This document shows, in pieces, positions 40,061-48,770 of a stretch of DNA of 51,428 nt (its first letter is position 1; every line of letters starts with the position of its first letter). The DNA is taken from contig CAAEIM010000137.1 in NCBI GenBank assembly GCA_900755995.1, positions 1 through 51,428 on the forward strand, given 5' to 3'. The notes beneath the pieces were generated by a model. That model did not search any database and had not been told where the DNA came from. It saw only the letters and a program-made list of their open reading frames with translations. The translations under genes were made by a program, and so were the position numbers. The DNA is from Clostridia bacterium. GTDB taxonomy: Bacteria; Bacillota; Clostridia; Oscillospirales; Acutalibacteraceae.

Positions 40061-41425
40061 ATGCTCTATGATTTTATTATTATTGACAAATCCTCCTCTA
40101 CTCCGCTTTATATGCAGATTTACTCGTCTATCAGGCGGTCGGTAGAGAATGGAAGTCTTGCAAAAAATACAAAGCTGCCGTCAGTGCGCCAGCTTTCAAG
40201 CGGTCTTGAGGTTTCCAAAACCACGGTATCAGCCGCCTATGAGCAGCTCTGCGTGGAGGGCTACATCAAGAATAAGCCGCAGAGCGGATATTACGTTGAG
40301 GCACAGTTTGAAAACGCTCCTAAAAAGACGGAATATCTGCACAGCTCAAACATTGCTCAGAAGAAGATATTTGAATTTGATTTCAGCGGCAAAAGCATTG
40401 ATGATAAAATTCTAAACATCGACGAATGGAAGAAGTATGTCAAGGAGGTAATCAACACCGGCTATATGCTTATGTCATACGGTGAACCTCAGGGGGAAGC
40501 GGCGCTGAGAAATGCCCTGCAAAAATACAGCCTTGGCGTGCGAAGCGTGAATACCGGAGCCGAAAACATTGTGGTAGGTGCCGGCACACAGCTTTTGCTG
40601 TATCTTCTGTGCTCGCTTGTCGGAACAAACAAAACCGTTGCTATAGCAAAATCAAGCTATGTGCAGGCTGAGTTTATATTCAAGACACTGGGCTTTAAAA
40701 TCGAATATTTTCATAATGACAGCAAGGGAATAATGATTTCTTCGCTTGAAAGGATTAAACCCGATATGGTGCTTATCAATCCAAATTTTATTGCGGAAAA
40801 CGGTATGAGTATGCCTATCAGCCGCAGGCTTGAGCTGATTAAATGGGCAAAAAACAACGGATGTATTATTATTGAGGACGACTACAACGGAGAACTGCGC
40901 TACTGCACCCACCCCGTACCCTGCGTACAGAATTACGATATTGAAAATACTGTGTACTTAGGTTCTTTTTCTAAAATTCTTTTGCCCTCGGTGCGAATAA
41001 GCTATATGGTTCTGCCCGATAAGCTCTTAAAAAAATACAGGGATATAAGTGGATTTCTCAATCAGACTGCCTCCAAAACCGAGCAGAACGCCCTCGCAAA
41101 ATACCTTGAAAACCGACGGCTTGACGCTCACCTTAGAAAGGCACGGCGAACTTATCTTGAAAAGAGCAGAATTATTACCGAAAGCGTGTATAAATATTTT
41201 GGAAGCGATACAAAAATCATACTCAACGAAACCTCGCTTTACGTTTCTGTAAAACTTGATATGAACTGCGACTACAATGAAATCCGCAGAAAGCTGTTTA
41301 ACGGCTCAGTGGCTGTTATGACCGACAAGGCAGAAATTAACGCCTTAAACCTCAGCTTTTCGGGAATACACACCGACAAAATCGACTCGGGCATAAAAAG
41401 AATATATGAGCTTATCAATGACTGA
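40061..41425 (+). CDS. MocR/PdxR-type regulator (GntR HTH fused to aminotransferase domain)
   Basis: 454 residues. The N-terminal winged helix is ~12-78 (TPLYMQIYSSIRRSVENGSL, KLPSVRQLSSGLEVSKTTVS, YEQLCVEGYIKNKPQSGYYVE). A linker is followed by a class-I aminotransferase-like domain: GAGTQLLLYLLCSL, LINPNFIAENGMSM, EDDYNGELRY and the PLP lysine in YLGSFSKILLPSVRISYMV. Such proteins sense PLP or a PLP adduct and regulate vitamin B6, GABA or amino-acid genes. No obvious target gene is adjacent; it is divergent from murD with 134 nt between starts. The ribosome binding site is AAGGGTG. Confidence 0.9.
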   Translation: MLYDFIIIDKSSSTPLYMQIYSSIRRSVENGSLAKNTKLPSVRQLSSGLEVSKTTVSAAYEQLCVEGYIKNKPQSGYYVEAQFENAPKKTEYLHSSNIAQKKIFEFDFSGKSIDDKILNIDEWKKYVKEVINTGYMLMSYGEPQGEAALRNALQKYSLGVRSVNTGAENIVVGAGTQLLLYLLCSLVGTNKTVAIAKSSYVQAEFIFKTLGFKIEYFHNDSKGIMISSLERIKPDMVLINPNFIAENGMSMPISRRLELIKWAKNNGCIIIEDDYNGELRYCTHPVPCVQNYDIENTVYLGSFSKILLPSVRISYMVLPDKLLKKYRDISGFLNQTASKTEQNALAKYLENRRLDAHLRKARRTYLEKSRIITESVYKYFGSDTKIILNETSLYVSVKLDMNCDYNEIRRKLFNGSVAVMTDKAEINALNLSFSGIHTDKIDSGIKRIYELIND

Positions 41426-41432
41426 TAAAGCA

Positions 41433-41473
41433 AACAGGCGGCATTACTGTTAACGTAACGCCACCTGTTTTTT
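41433..41473 (+). terminator. Terminator of the MocR gene
   Basis: AACAGG with GG (41433-41441) pairs with CC and CCTGTT (41461-41469); an inner TTAC/GTAA pair strengthens the stem; T-run 41468-41473. Confidence 0.8.
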
Positions 41474-41520
41474 GGCAGGAAATATAATTTATGAAAACAA
41501 TCAAGCTAATTAAAGCAATT

Positions 41521-41781
41521 TTAATTTTTTATCTTTTCATCTCTGCCGAGAAGATAATCAACGGATACCTCAAGAATATCCGCAAGAGCAACAAGCTCTA
41601 CATCTGTTACAAATCTTATCTGTCCCTCAAGCTTTGAAAGTCCCGAAGCATTCATATCAACGCCGCTAACCTGAAGCTGTGCAAGAAGCTCTTTTTGCTT
41701 CATACCCTTCTGCTTGCGAACGCTTTCAACTCTGTGTCCGATTAAATTCCTATCTCCCAAATCTTGTTTACGAAGTCTCAT
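41521..41781 (-). CDS. Small XRE-family (Cro/C1-type) HTH regulator
   Basis: 86 residues from ATG 41781, with GGGGAGAG six nt upstream; the TTG at 41796 lies inside that site and is rejected. The protein is one helix-turn-helix unit: NLIGHRVESVRKQKGMKQKELLAQLQ, then MNASGLSKLEGQIRFVTDVE, then LALADILEVSVDYLLG-type ending (shown in part), which is the usual XRE finish. No other domain. Its targets are unknown. The upstream gap holds direct repeats (GTCGATA at 41940-41946 and 41972-41978, 32 bp apart), possible operator sites. Confidence 0.85.
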   Translation of the reverse strand: MRLRKQDLGDRNLIGHRVESVRKQKGMKQKELLAQLQVSGVDMNASGLSKLEGQIRFVTDVELVALADILEVSVDYLLGRDEKIKN

Positions 41782-42155
41782 TTTTACTCTCCCCAAATTT
41801 ATATTTCTTTTTTAAAATTCTTTAAAAACATTGTAGGTTTATTATATTACTTTATTAGAAAAAAAACAAGACCTTTTTGTAAATATTTTTAAAAAATTGA
41901 AATTTTTTCGAGATTTTAATTACATTCTTATAATATTTGGTCGATACTGACAAATAATAATAGTTTGAGTTGTCGATAATTACCAATTTTTTAAGATTTT
42001 AGTTCATATGTGGAAAATTGTGAGTTATGTTGAAAGCATACTCCGGGATTGTTGAAAGATGTTAGTAATGTTAAAAACTAAATTGTCAACTGTATTTTTA
42101 ATAATTATTACAAAATAGTTACCAAAATATTTTTTTGATTTTTTAATAACACATC
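41782..42155. other. AT-rich intergenic region upstream of the XRE gene and dinB
   Basis: About 370 nt with no convincing gene. It contains direct repeats GTCGATA (41940, 41972) and GTTGAAAG (42029, 42051) and long A/T runs. On the minus strand TATAAG near 41932 with TTTGTC 16 nt upstream could be the XRE promoter, but the match is weak. No RNA structure was recognised. Confidence 0.5.
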
Positions 42156-42184
42156 TTGACTTTTGAGAACATCTGTTCTATAAT
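42156..42184 (+). promoter_or_regulatory. dinB promoter with LexA box in the spacer
   Basis: TTGACT (42156-42161) and TATAAT (42179-42184) are 17 nt apart. GAACATCTGTTC (42167-42178), a match to the Gram-positive LexA/DinR box (GAAC-N4-GTTC), fills the spacer. A weaker second copy, AAACATTTGTTC, is at 42191-42202, over the start site. Repression by LexA and induction by DNA damage are expected. Confidence 0.88.
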
Positions 42185-42214
42185 TTAATAAAACATTTGT
42201 TCGGGATGATTTAT

Positions 42215-43489
42215 ATGAAAATTTATGACACAGTAAAATCAGACGGATATAAAAATGACCGTGTAATCCTGCACAGCGACTGTAATTGCTTTTATGCAAG
42301 CGTGGAATGTCTTTTGAATCCGAATATCAGAAATCTGCCTGTTGCAGTAAGCGGTGACGCAGAAAACAGGCACGGTATTATACTTGCCAAAAACGAAGAG
42401 GCTAAAAGGTACAATGTAAAAACAGGCGAGGCTATATGGCAGGCAAAGAAAAAATGCCCTCAGCTTTTGACCGTACCGGCAAGACTTGACGTTTACAAAA
42501 AATTTTCTGACAGGGTTCGCAGGATTTACTCAGACTACACCGACCGAGTTGAGTCATTCGGACTTGACGAGGCGTGGCTTGATATTTCTCAAAATTACAA
42601 AAGCAATCCGCTTAACACTGCAAGGGAAATTTCAGAACGTGTTAAGGAGGAAATCGGAATTACCGTAAGCATTGGAGTAAGCTTTAATAAGATTTTTGCC
42701 AAATTCGGCAGTGATTATAAAAAACCGGATGCAATCACCGAAATCACAAGGGATAATTACAGAACGCTTGTGTGGAATGCTCCGGCAGGCGATCTGCTGT
42801 ATGTAGGCAATGCTACCAAGAAAAAGCTTGCGCAAATAGGAATTTACACCATAGGCGAAATTGCAAATGCTCCGATTGGTCTGCTGAGGAATCACCTCGG
42901 CAAATGGGGCGACCTTATCTACGGATTTGCAAACGGTTATGACTCCTCCCCCGTTGCCAAAATCGGCGAAAGCTCTGAGGTTAAGTCCATCGGAAATTCT
43001 ACCACTGCCGTTCGTGACCTAAAAAATCTTGATGACATTAAGGTAGTTGCATATATTCTGTGCGACAGCGTGTGCAGGCGAATGCGTGAGCAGGGATTTG
43101 TTGGAAAAACGGTATGCATAAGTATGCGTGATACGGGGCTTTCTACAATTACAAGACAGCATACCCTCACCTCCTACACTGCACTGACAAGCGATATTAT
43201 TAAAACTGCTATGATGCTTTTTAAAGAGAATTTTGACGAAAAATCACCTCTGCGCAGTATCGGAGTAGCTGTTACTGACTTTGCACATAATAACATCCCC
43301 CGACAAATGGATATATTTGCAGACGAAAGCAAGATAATTGCAGGCGAAAAGCTTGATAAAACCCTTGACAGGCTGAAAAAACGCTTTGGCAATTATATTA
43401 TTCGTCCTGCTTCACTGCTGACTGACAGGGGGCTGTCTGCCTTTAATCCAAAAGACGAACACACAATTCACCCTGTCAGTTACCTGTGA
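42215..43489 (+). CDS. dinB: Y-family DNA polymerase (DinB/Pol IV type)
   Basis: Error-prone translesion polymerase. 424 residues from ATG 42215; earlier TTG/ATG codons at 42197 and 42206 lie in the LexA-controlled leader. Palm motifs: HSDCNCFYASVECLLNP near the N-terminus (first metal Asp) and ESFGLDEAWLDIS (catalytic Asp-Glu). Then SIGVSFNKIFAKFGSDYKKPD (shown in part), a helix-hairpin-helix thumb, and a little-finger domain. RQMDIF near residue 368 is a likely clamp-binding peptide. The SOS box makes it part of the damage response; uvrA lies convergently downstream. Confidence 0.93.
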   Translation: MKIYDTVKSDGYKNDRVILHSDCNCFYASVECLLNPNIRNLPVAVSGDAENRHGIILAKNEEAKRYNVKTGEAIWQAKKKCPQLLTVPARLDVYKKFSDRVRRIYSDYTDRVESFGLDEAWLDISQNYKSNPLNTAREISERVKEEIGITVSIGVSFNKIFAKFGSDYKKPDAITEITRDNYRTLVWNAPAGDLLYVGNATKKKLAQIGIYTIGEIANAPIGLLRNHLGKWGDLIYGFANGYDSSPVAKIGESSEVKSIGNSTTAVRDLKNLDDIKVVAYILCDSVCRRMREQGFVGKTVCISMRDTGLSTITRQHTLTSYTALTSDIIKTAMMLFKENFDEKSPLRSIGVAVTDFAHNNIPRQMDIFADESKIIAGEKLDKTLDRLKKRFGNYIIRPASLLTDRGLSAFNPKDEHTIHPVSYL

Positions 43490-43512
43490 AATAAAGTGCT
43501 CAGGAGGTTATT

Positions 43513-43773
43513 ATGTTTAAGAAATATGTTAAGGTTACCGCTACCTTTGACTGTGACGGCAGTCTTGTCCCGGAATATTTATACTGGGATGACAACAAGC
43601 GATACAGCATTGACAAAATTACCGATGTGCGCTATGCCTCCTCCCTTAAAGCAGGTGGGTGCGGAATAAGATTTACTTGCAGAATTCTGGGCAAGGAAAG
43701 ATATATTTTTCTCGAGGAGAATAAATGGTTTGTCGAATGCAGGGAAAATTCTTTTAAAACAACAGATATATAG
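43513..43773 (+). CDS. Small conserved-looking protein co-transcribed with dinB
   Basis: 86 residues, with CAGGAGGT before ATG 43513 and 23 nt after dinB, so it is in the SOS operon. The sequence is rich in beta strands: KKYVKVTATFDCDGSLVPEYLYWDD, YSIDKITDVRYASSLKAGG, GIRFTCRILGKERYIFLEEN, WFVEC. I recall similar short proteins next to dinB in related Clostridia, comparable in position to the small genes beside other Y-family polymerases, but no function is known to me. It has no helix-turn-helix, no membrane helix and no metal-binding Cys set. Confidence 0.75.
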   Translation: MFKKYVKVTATFDCDGSLVPEYLYWDDNKRYSIDKITDVRYASSLKAGGCGIRFTCRILGKERYIFLEENKWFVECRENSFKTTDI

Positions 43774-43790
43774 CTCTTTCTTTCATATAA

Positions 43791-43838
43791 AAAATCAGGT
43801 GATGCCGAAAAATTTGTGCATCACCTGATTTTTATTTT
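43791..43838. terminator. Bidirectional terminator between the dinB operon and uvrA
   Basis: AAAATCAGGTGATGC (43791-43805) and its complement GCATCACCTGATTTT (43818-43832), a perfect 15-bp stem with T-runs on both sides (TTTTTATTTTTT on plus). The right arm touches the uvrA stop codon at 43832. Confidence 0.92.
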
Positions 43839-46660
43839 TTATTTAAAAGCGGCTTGAGATACTTGCCTGTAAATGAATTGCTGTTTTCGGCAACCTGCTC
43901 GGGAGTGCCCTCAGCAATCACCGTACCTCCCATATCTCCGCCCTCGGGACCGAGGTCAATAATATGGTCGGCTGTTTTTATAAGGTCAAGATTATGCTCA
44001 ATTACCACAACCGTGTTGCCGCTGTCAACAAGCTTTTGCAAAACCTCAACCAATCTGTGAACGTCGGCAATATGAAGCCCTGTGGTGGGTTCGTCGAGAA
44101 TATACACCGTTTTTCCTGTCGGTCGCTTTGAAAGCTCTGTTGCAAGCTTTACTCGCTGTGCTTCGCCGCCGGAAAGGGTTGTTGCAGGCTGTCCGATTTT
44201 GATATAACCAAGTCCGACCTCGCACAAGGTTTTAAGCTTACGATAGATTTTCGGAATATTTGCAAAAAATTCCGCTCCCTCTTCAACCGTCATATCAAGC
44301 ACATCGTTTATGGATTTGCCCTTGTACTTAACCTCAAGAGTTTCTCTGTTGTAGCGTTTTCCCTTGCAGACCTCGCATGGCACATAAACATCTGACAAAA
44401 AGTGCATTTCAATCTTAACAATGCCATCGCCCTGACAAGCCTCGCATCTTCCTCCCTTTACATTAAAGGAAAATCTGCTCTGTGTAAAACCACGCATTTT
44501 TGCGTCCTGAGTGGTGGCAAACAAAGCTCTGATGTCTGTGAAAACGCCCGTATAAGTTGCAGGGTTAGAGCGTGGAGTTCTGCCTATGGGACTTTGATTA
44601 ATATCAATAACCTTGTCAAGATTTTCAATTCCCTTTATACCCTTGTTTTTGCCCGGAATAATTTTGGCTCTGTTGAGGTCACGGGCAAGGGTTTTGTATA
44701 AAATTTCATTGATAAGCGAGCTTTTACCCGAACCTGAAACGCCCGTTACACAGACAAATTTGCCGAGCGGAATTTTAACATTAATATTTTTAAGATTATT
44801 TTCGGCAGCACCCAGAATTTCAATATACTGTCCGTTGCCCTCTCTGCGCTTTTCGGGAACCGGAATCACCCTTTTATGGCTGAGATACTGACCTGTGATT
44901 GATTTATCACAAGCCTTTATAGTGTCAACATCGCCTACGCAGACAATTTCACCGCCATGCACACCTGCGCCCGGCCCTACATCTACAATGCAGTCGGCAG
45001 CATACATAGTATCTTCATCGTGCTCAACAACAATAACCGTATTGCCAAGGTCACGAAGCCTCTTGAGGGTACTCAAAAGCTTTTCGTTGTCACGCTGATG
45101 AAGTCCGATACTCGGCTCGTCAAGAATATACAGCACACCCATAAGGCTGCTGCCTATTTGAGTGGCAAGTCTTATTCGCTGACTTTCACCGCCGCTGAGC
45201 GTTCCTGCCGAACGGGAAAGCGTAAGGTAGCCAAGACCTACCCTTTTTAAGAAGTTAAGGCGTTCACGGATTTCCTTAATAATTTCAGCAGAAATAATTT
45301 TTTCCTTTTCGGTGAATTCAAGCGTATTCAAAAACTCAAGCGCTGAAACAACTGATTTTTTGCAAAAATCGGCTATATTGATTCCTCCGACAGTAACTGC
45401 AAGACTCTCCTTTGAAAGTCTGTCACCGTTACATTCGTCACAATGAATTTCAGACATATAATTCTGAATTTCTTCCTTTATCCAATTACTTGAGGTTTCC
45501 TTGTAACGTCTGCTGAGGTTATTGATAATACCCTCAAACTTTTGCTCATAGGTTCCGCTGCCATACACTGACTTGCGATGAATTGTTAAGGTTTCCTCTC
45601 CCGTTCCGTACAAAAGCACATTTAGTACCTCAGGTGAAAGCTCTGAAAGCGGAGCGTCAAGTGAAAAATTATATTTTTCGGCAAGAGCCTCAAAGTACAT
45701 TGCGGCTATAGAGCTGCCCTCCATTGCCCAACCGCTGCCCTTTATGGCACCCTGGCGGATGCTTTTGCTCGTATCTGGGATAATTTTGTTTTCATCAATT
45801 TTTAGAAACACACCAAGTCCCGTACATTTTGGACAGGCACCAAACGGATTGTTAAACGAGAACATTCTCGGTGACAAATCCTCTATACTGATTCCGTGCT
45901 CGGGGCAGGAATATTTCTGCGAGAACATTACATCTCCGGTTCCGACTATATTTACAATAATAATGCCGTTTGAAAGCTTCGAAGCGGTTTCTATACTATC
46001 GGAAAGTCTTGAAGAAATTTCGGGTTTCACAACAAGGCGGTCAACGATAACCTCTATATTATGCTTTTTATTTTTCTCAAGTGGAATTTTCTCTGATAGG
46101 TCGTAAATAATGTCATCTGCTCTTACTCTTGCAAAGCCCGATTTCCTTGCCGCTTCAAGAATTTTTACGTGCTCGCCCTTTCTTCCTCGTACAACAGGGG
46201 CTAAAATCTGTATTTTTGTTCCCTCGTCATATGAAAGCACCGCATCAACAATCTGGTCAACGGTTTGCTGGCGGATTTCTCTGCCGCAGACAGGGCAATG
46301 CGGTATGCCTACCCTTGCGTAAAGCAATCGCAGATAATCGTATATCTCCGTTACCGTGCCGACAGTCGAACGGGGGTTTTTTGATGTAGTCTTCTGGTCA
46401 ATGGAAATTGCAGGAGAAAGTCCCTCTATACTTTCTACGTTCGGCTTATCCATCTGTCCCAAAAACATTCTTGCATATGAAGAAAGGCTTTCCACATAAC
46501 GTCTTTGTCCCTCGGCATAAATTGTGTCAAAAGCAAGAGAGCTTTTTCCCGAACCCGAAAGACCTGTTATTACAACAAGCTTGTTTCTTGGAATTTCAAC
46601 GTTGACGTTTTTCAGGTTATGTTCCTTTGCACCTCTTACTATAATTTTATAGTGTTCCAT
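43832..46660 (-). CDS. uvrA: Excinuclease ABC subunit A
   Basis: Damage recognition ATPase of nucleotide excision repair. 942 residues, normal. Two ABC modules: Walker A VVITGLSGSGKSSLAFDTIYAEGQ near residue 33 and VTGVSGSGKSSLINEI near 645; ABC signatures LSGGESQRIRLATQIG and LSGGEAQRVKLATEL. Zinc fingers: CPVCGRE, then CPKCTGLG, CDECNGDRL, and CEACQGDG with CEVCKGKRYN. The start follows GGGGAAAG. No LexA box is seen at its start; it lies 62 nt after ftsH, so its own promoter is not evident. Confidence 0.97.
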   Translation of the reverse strand: MEHYKIIVRGAKEHNLKNVNVEIPRNKLVVITGLSGSGKSSLAFDTIYAEGQRRYVESLSSYARMFLGQMDKPNVESIEGLSPAISIDQKTTSKNPRSTVGTVTEIYDYLRLLYARVGIPHCPVCGREIRQQTVDQIVDAVLSYDEGTKIQILAPVVRGRKGEHVKILEAARKSGFARVRADDIIYDLSEKIPLEKNKKHNIEVIVDRLVVKPEISSRLSDSIETASKLSNGIIIVNIVGTGDVMFSQKYSCPEHGISIEDLSPRMFSFNNPFGACPKCTGLGVFLKIDENKIIPDTSKSIRQGAIKGSGWAMEGSSIAAMYFEALAEKYNFSLDAPLSELSPEVLNVLLYGTGEETLTIHRKSVYGSGTYEQKFEGIINNLSRRYKETSSNWIKEEIQNYMSEIHCDECNGDRLSKESLAVTVGGINIADFCKKSVVSALEFLNTLEFTEKEKIISAEIIKEIRERLNFLKRVGLGYLTLSRSAGTLSGGESQRIRLATQIGSSLMGVLYILDEPSIGLHQRDNEKLLSTLKRLRDLGNTVIVVEHDEDTMYAADCIVDVGPGAGVHGGEIVCVGDVDTIKACDKSITGQYLSHKRVIPVPEKRREGNGQYIEILGAAENNLKNINVKIPLGKFVCVTGVSGSGKSSLINEILYKTLARDLNRAKIIPGKNKGIKGIENLDKVIDINQSPIGRTPRSNPATYTGVFTDIRALFATTQDAKMRGFTQSRFSFNVKGGRCEACQGDGIVKIEMHFLSDVYVPCEVCKGKRYNRETLEVKYKGKSINDVLDMTVEEGAEFFANIPKIYRKLKTLCEVGLGYIKIGQPATTLSGGEAQRVKLATELSKRPTGKTVYILDEPTTGLHIADVHRLVEVLQKLVDSGNTVVVIEHNLDLIKTADHIIDLGPEGGDMGGTVIAEGTPEQVAENSNSFTGKYLKPLLNKK

Positions 46661-46686
46661 CTCTTTCCCCTTTTATTCCTCTGCAA

Positions 46687-46715
46687 TTATAGCCTCCCTT
46701 AACGAGAGGCTATAA
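46687..46715 (-). other. Hairpin between ftsH and uvrA
   Basis: TTATAGCCTC (46687-46696) and GAGGCTATAA (46706-46715), a perfect 10-bp stem with a 9-nt loop directly after the ftsH stop. No U-run follows on the minus strand, so it may be a weak terminator or a transcript-processing or stabilising element. Confidence 0.55.
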
Positions 46716-46721
46716 TAATTA

Positions 46722-48728
46722 TTATTCATTTTCGGAATTTTCAGCAGTATCTGTTTCTTCCTGTTCTGAGTCACTTTCCTCAACCTCAACAGGCTCAACA
46801 TATGTGCCGTTCATAACAGCCTCAAAGTCAACACTGCCCATCTTCTCGTGCTTGATAAGGTAAGCTGCAACCTCGTGGAGCTTATCAATCTTATCCTTCA
46901 AAATTGCTTCAGCTCTGTCGTAAGCGTTGTTGACAATTTCAAGAATAAGCTCGTCAATCTTAGCCGCAGTCTTTTCAGAGTAATCCTGAGTATGTCCCAT
47001 ATCTCTTCCAAGGAATACAGCTCCGTTGTCGGTGCCGTAGCAAATGCAGCCAAGTTCTTTTGTCATACCGTACTTTGTAACCATAGCACGGGCTGTCTTT
47101 GTAGCCTTTTCAATATCATTTGAAGCGCCGGTTGAAATATCGTCAAGAATGATTGCCTCGGCAACTCGACCGCCAAGACATACTACTATATCCTCAAGCA
47201 TCTCTGTGCGTGAGTTGTAGGATTTATCCTCCGACGGAAGCGGCATTGTATATCCGCCTGCCATACCTCTTGGAATAATTGAAATCTCGTGGACAGGATC
47301 CTGAGTAGAAAGCTCATGGAAGCAAATTGCATGACCTGCCTCATGATAAGCAGTGAGCTTCTTCTCTTTGTCGCTCATCACCCTTGTTTTCTTCTCTGCA
47401 CCTACTACAACCTTAATTGTAGCTTCTTCAATTTCCTCCATTGTGATAGCCTTTTTGTTCTTTCTTGCTGCGAGTAAGGCGGCTTCATTAAGGAGATTTT
47501 CAAGGTCTGCACCTGTAAAGCCGGCAGTGGTCTTTGCAATAGTCTTGAGCTTAACATCAGGAGCAAGCGGCTTTTTGCGTGCGTGAACCTTCAGTATTGC
47601 CTCTCTGCCATTGATATCAGGATAGCCGACAACTACCTGTCTGTCAAATCTGCCCGGACGCATAAGAGCCGGGTCAAGAACATCGGGACGGTTAGTAGCT
47701 GAAATAAGGATGACTCCCTCGTTTGCGCCAAAGCCGTCCATTTCAACAAGCAGCTGGTTAAGAGTCTGCTCTCGTTCATCGTGTCCGCCGCCAAGACCTG
47801 CGCCTCTCTGACGACCTACAGCATCAATTTCATCAATAAAAATAATGCAAGGTGAGTTTTTCTTAGCCTGTTCAAACAGATCACGAACTCTTGATGCACC
47901 TACGCCGACAAACATTTCAACAAAGTCCGAACCTGAAATTGAGAAGAACGGAACTCCTGCTTCACCGGCAACGGCTCTTGCAAGCAGCGTTTTACCTGTA
48001 CCGGGAGGGCCTACGAGAAGTACACCCTTTGGAATTCTTGCGCCGAGCTTATCAAACTTTTCGGGGGCTTTAAGAAATTCAACAATTTCCTCAAGCTCTT
48101 CCTTTTCCTCATCCGCACCTGCAACATCGTCAAATGTAGTCTTGCGTTTTTCGTCATTTGTATTTTTGATTTTAGCCTTGCCGAAATTCATTTCCTTGCC
48201 GCCAAGACTGCCGCCCATTTTCTTCATAATGAATACCCAAAGTGCTATGAAAATAATAACCATAACAAGTATTGGAATAAATTCATAAAGAAGAGTATTG
48301 TCGCTGCTTCTGATGTAATTATAAGAAACAGGCTCGTCTGCCGAAGCGGTATAAACCGAAACATCGTCGATAAATCTCTCAATATCAGCCAGAGTACCCT
48401 TTACAACAACCCTGTTATCTTTTTTCTTATTGTTATTGGCATCCGTCGGTGCGGTGGCAGTAGGCGTTGTTGTAGTTTCAATAATACTGTCAGATGTGGC
48501 GGAATTATTTGCAGTTTTTACCTTTACGCCCTCTTTAAGCGTAATTTCAACTGCACCCGTTCCGTAATTGATTGTGTAGCTGTCAACCTTATCCTCTTCA
48601 AAAAGGCTCACGAGCTGCGAAGTAGTATAGCTTTGTGAAGACATAGAGCTCCATAAAAACGCTATACCGAGCACAAGCATTACAGCAACGGCAATGTAGA
48701 TAATTATGTTACGCAATTTTTTGTCCAA
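46722..48728 (-). CDS. ftsH: ATP-dependent zinc metalloprotease FtsH
   Basis: Membrane-bound AAA+ protease degrading damaged or regulatory proteins. 668 residues. Two N-terminal helices (~8-28 and ~150-167) frame a small extracellular domain. The AAA module has Walker A GPPGTGKT (~240), Walker B IIFIDEID and SATNRPDVLDPALMRPGRFDR; the protease site is HEAGH (~461). An Asn/Thr-rich stretch (about residues 72-104, with TTTTPTATAPT) enlarges the extracellular domain, and the C-terminus is very acidic (EVEESDSEQEE). The start is TTG 48728 after AAGGAGTG. Usual order tilS-hpt-ftsH. Confidence 0.97.
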   Translation of the reverse strand: MDKKLRNIIIYIAVAVMLVLGIAFLWSSMSSQSYTTSQLVSLFEEDKVDSYTINYGTGAVEITLKEGVKVKTANNSATSDSIIETTTTPTATAPTDANNNKKKDNRVVVKGTLADIERFIDDVSVYTASADEPVSYNYIRSSDNTLLYEFIPILVMVIIFIALWVFIMKKMGGSLGGKEMNFGKAKIKNTNDEKRKTTFDDVAGADEEKEELEEIVEFLKAPEKFDKLGARIPKGVLLVGPPGTGKTLLARAVAGEAGVPFFSISGSDFVEMFVGVGASRVRDLFEQAKKNSPCIIFIDEIDAVGRQRGAGLGGGHDEREQTLNQLLVEMDGFGANEGVILISATNRPDVLDPALMRPGRFDRQVVVGYPDINGREAILKVHARKKPLAPDVKLKTIAKTTAGFTGADLENLLNEAALLAARKNKKAITMEEIEEATIKVVVGAEKKTRVMSDKEKKLTAYHEAGHAICFHELSTQDPVHEISIIPRGMAGGYTMPLPSEDKSYNSRTEMLEDIVVCLGGRVAEAIILDDISTGASNDIEKATKTARAMVTKYGMTKELGCICYGTDNGAVFLGRDMGHTQDYSEKTAAKIDELILEIVNNAYDRAEAILKDKIDKLHEVAAYLIKHEKMGSVDFEAVMNGTYVEPVEVEESDSEQEETDTAENSENE

Positions 48729-48770
48729 TAGGAATCACTCCTTCTATATTATGAAATTTAAAGCGTAAAT

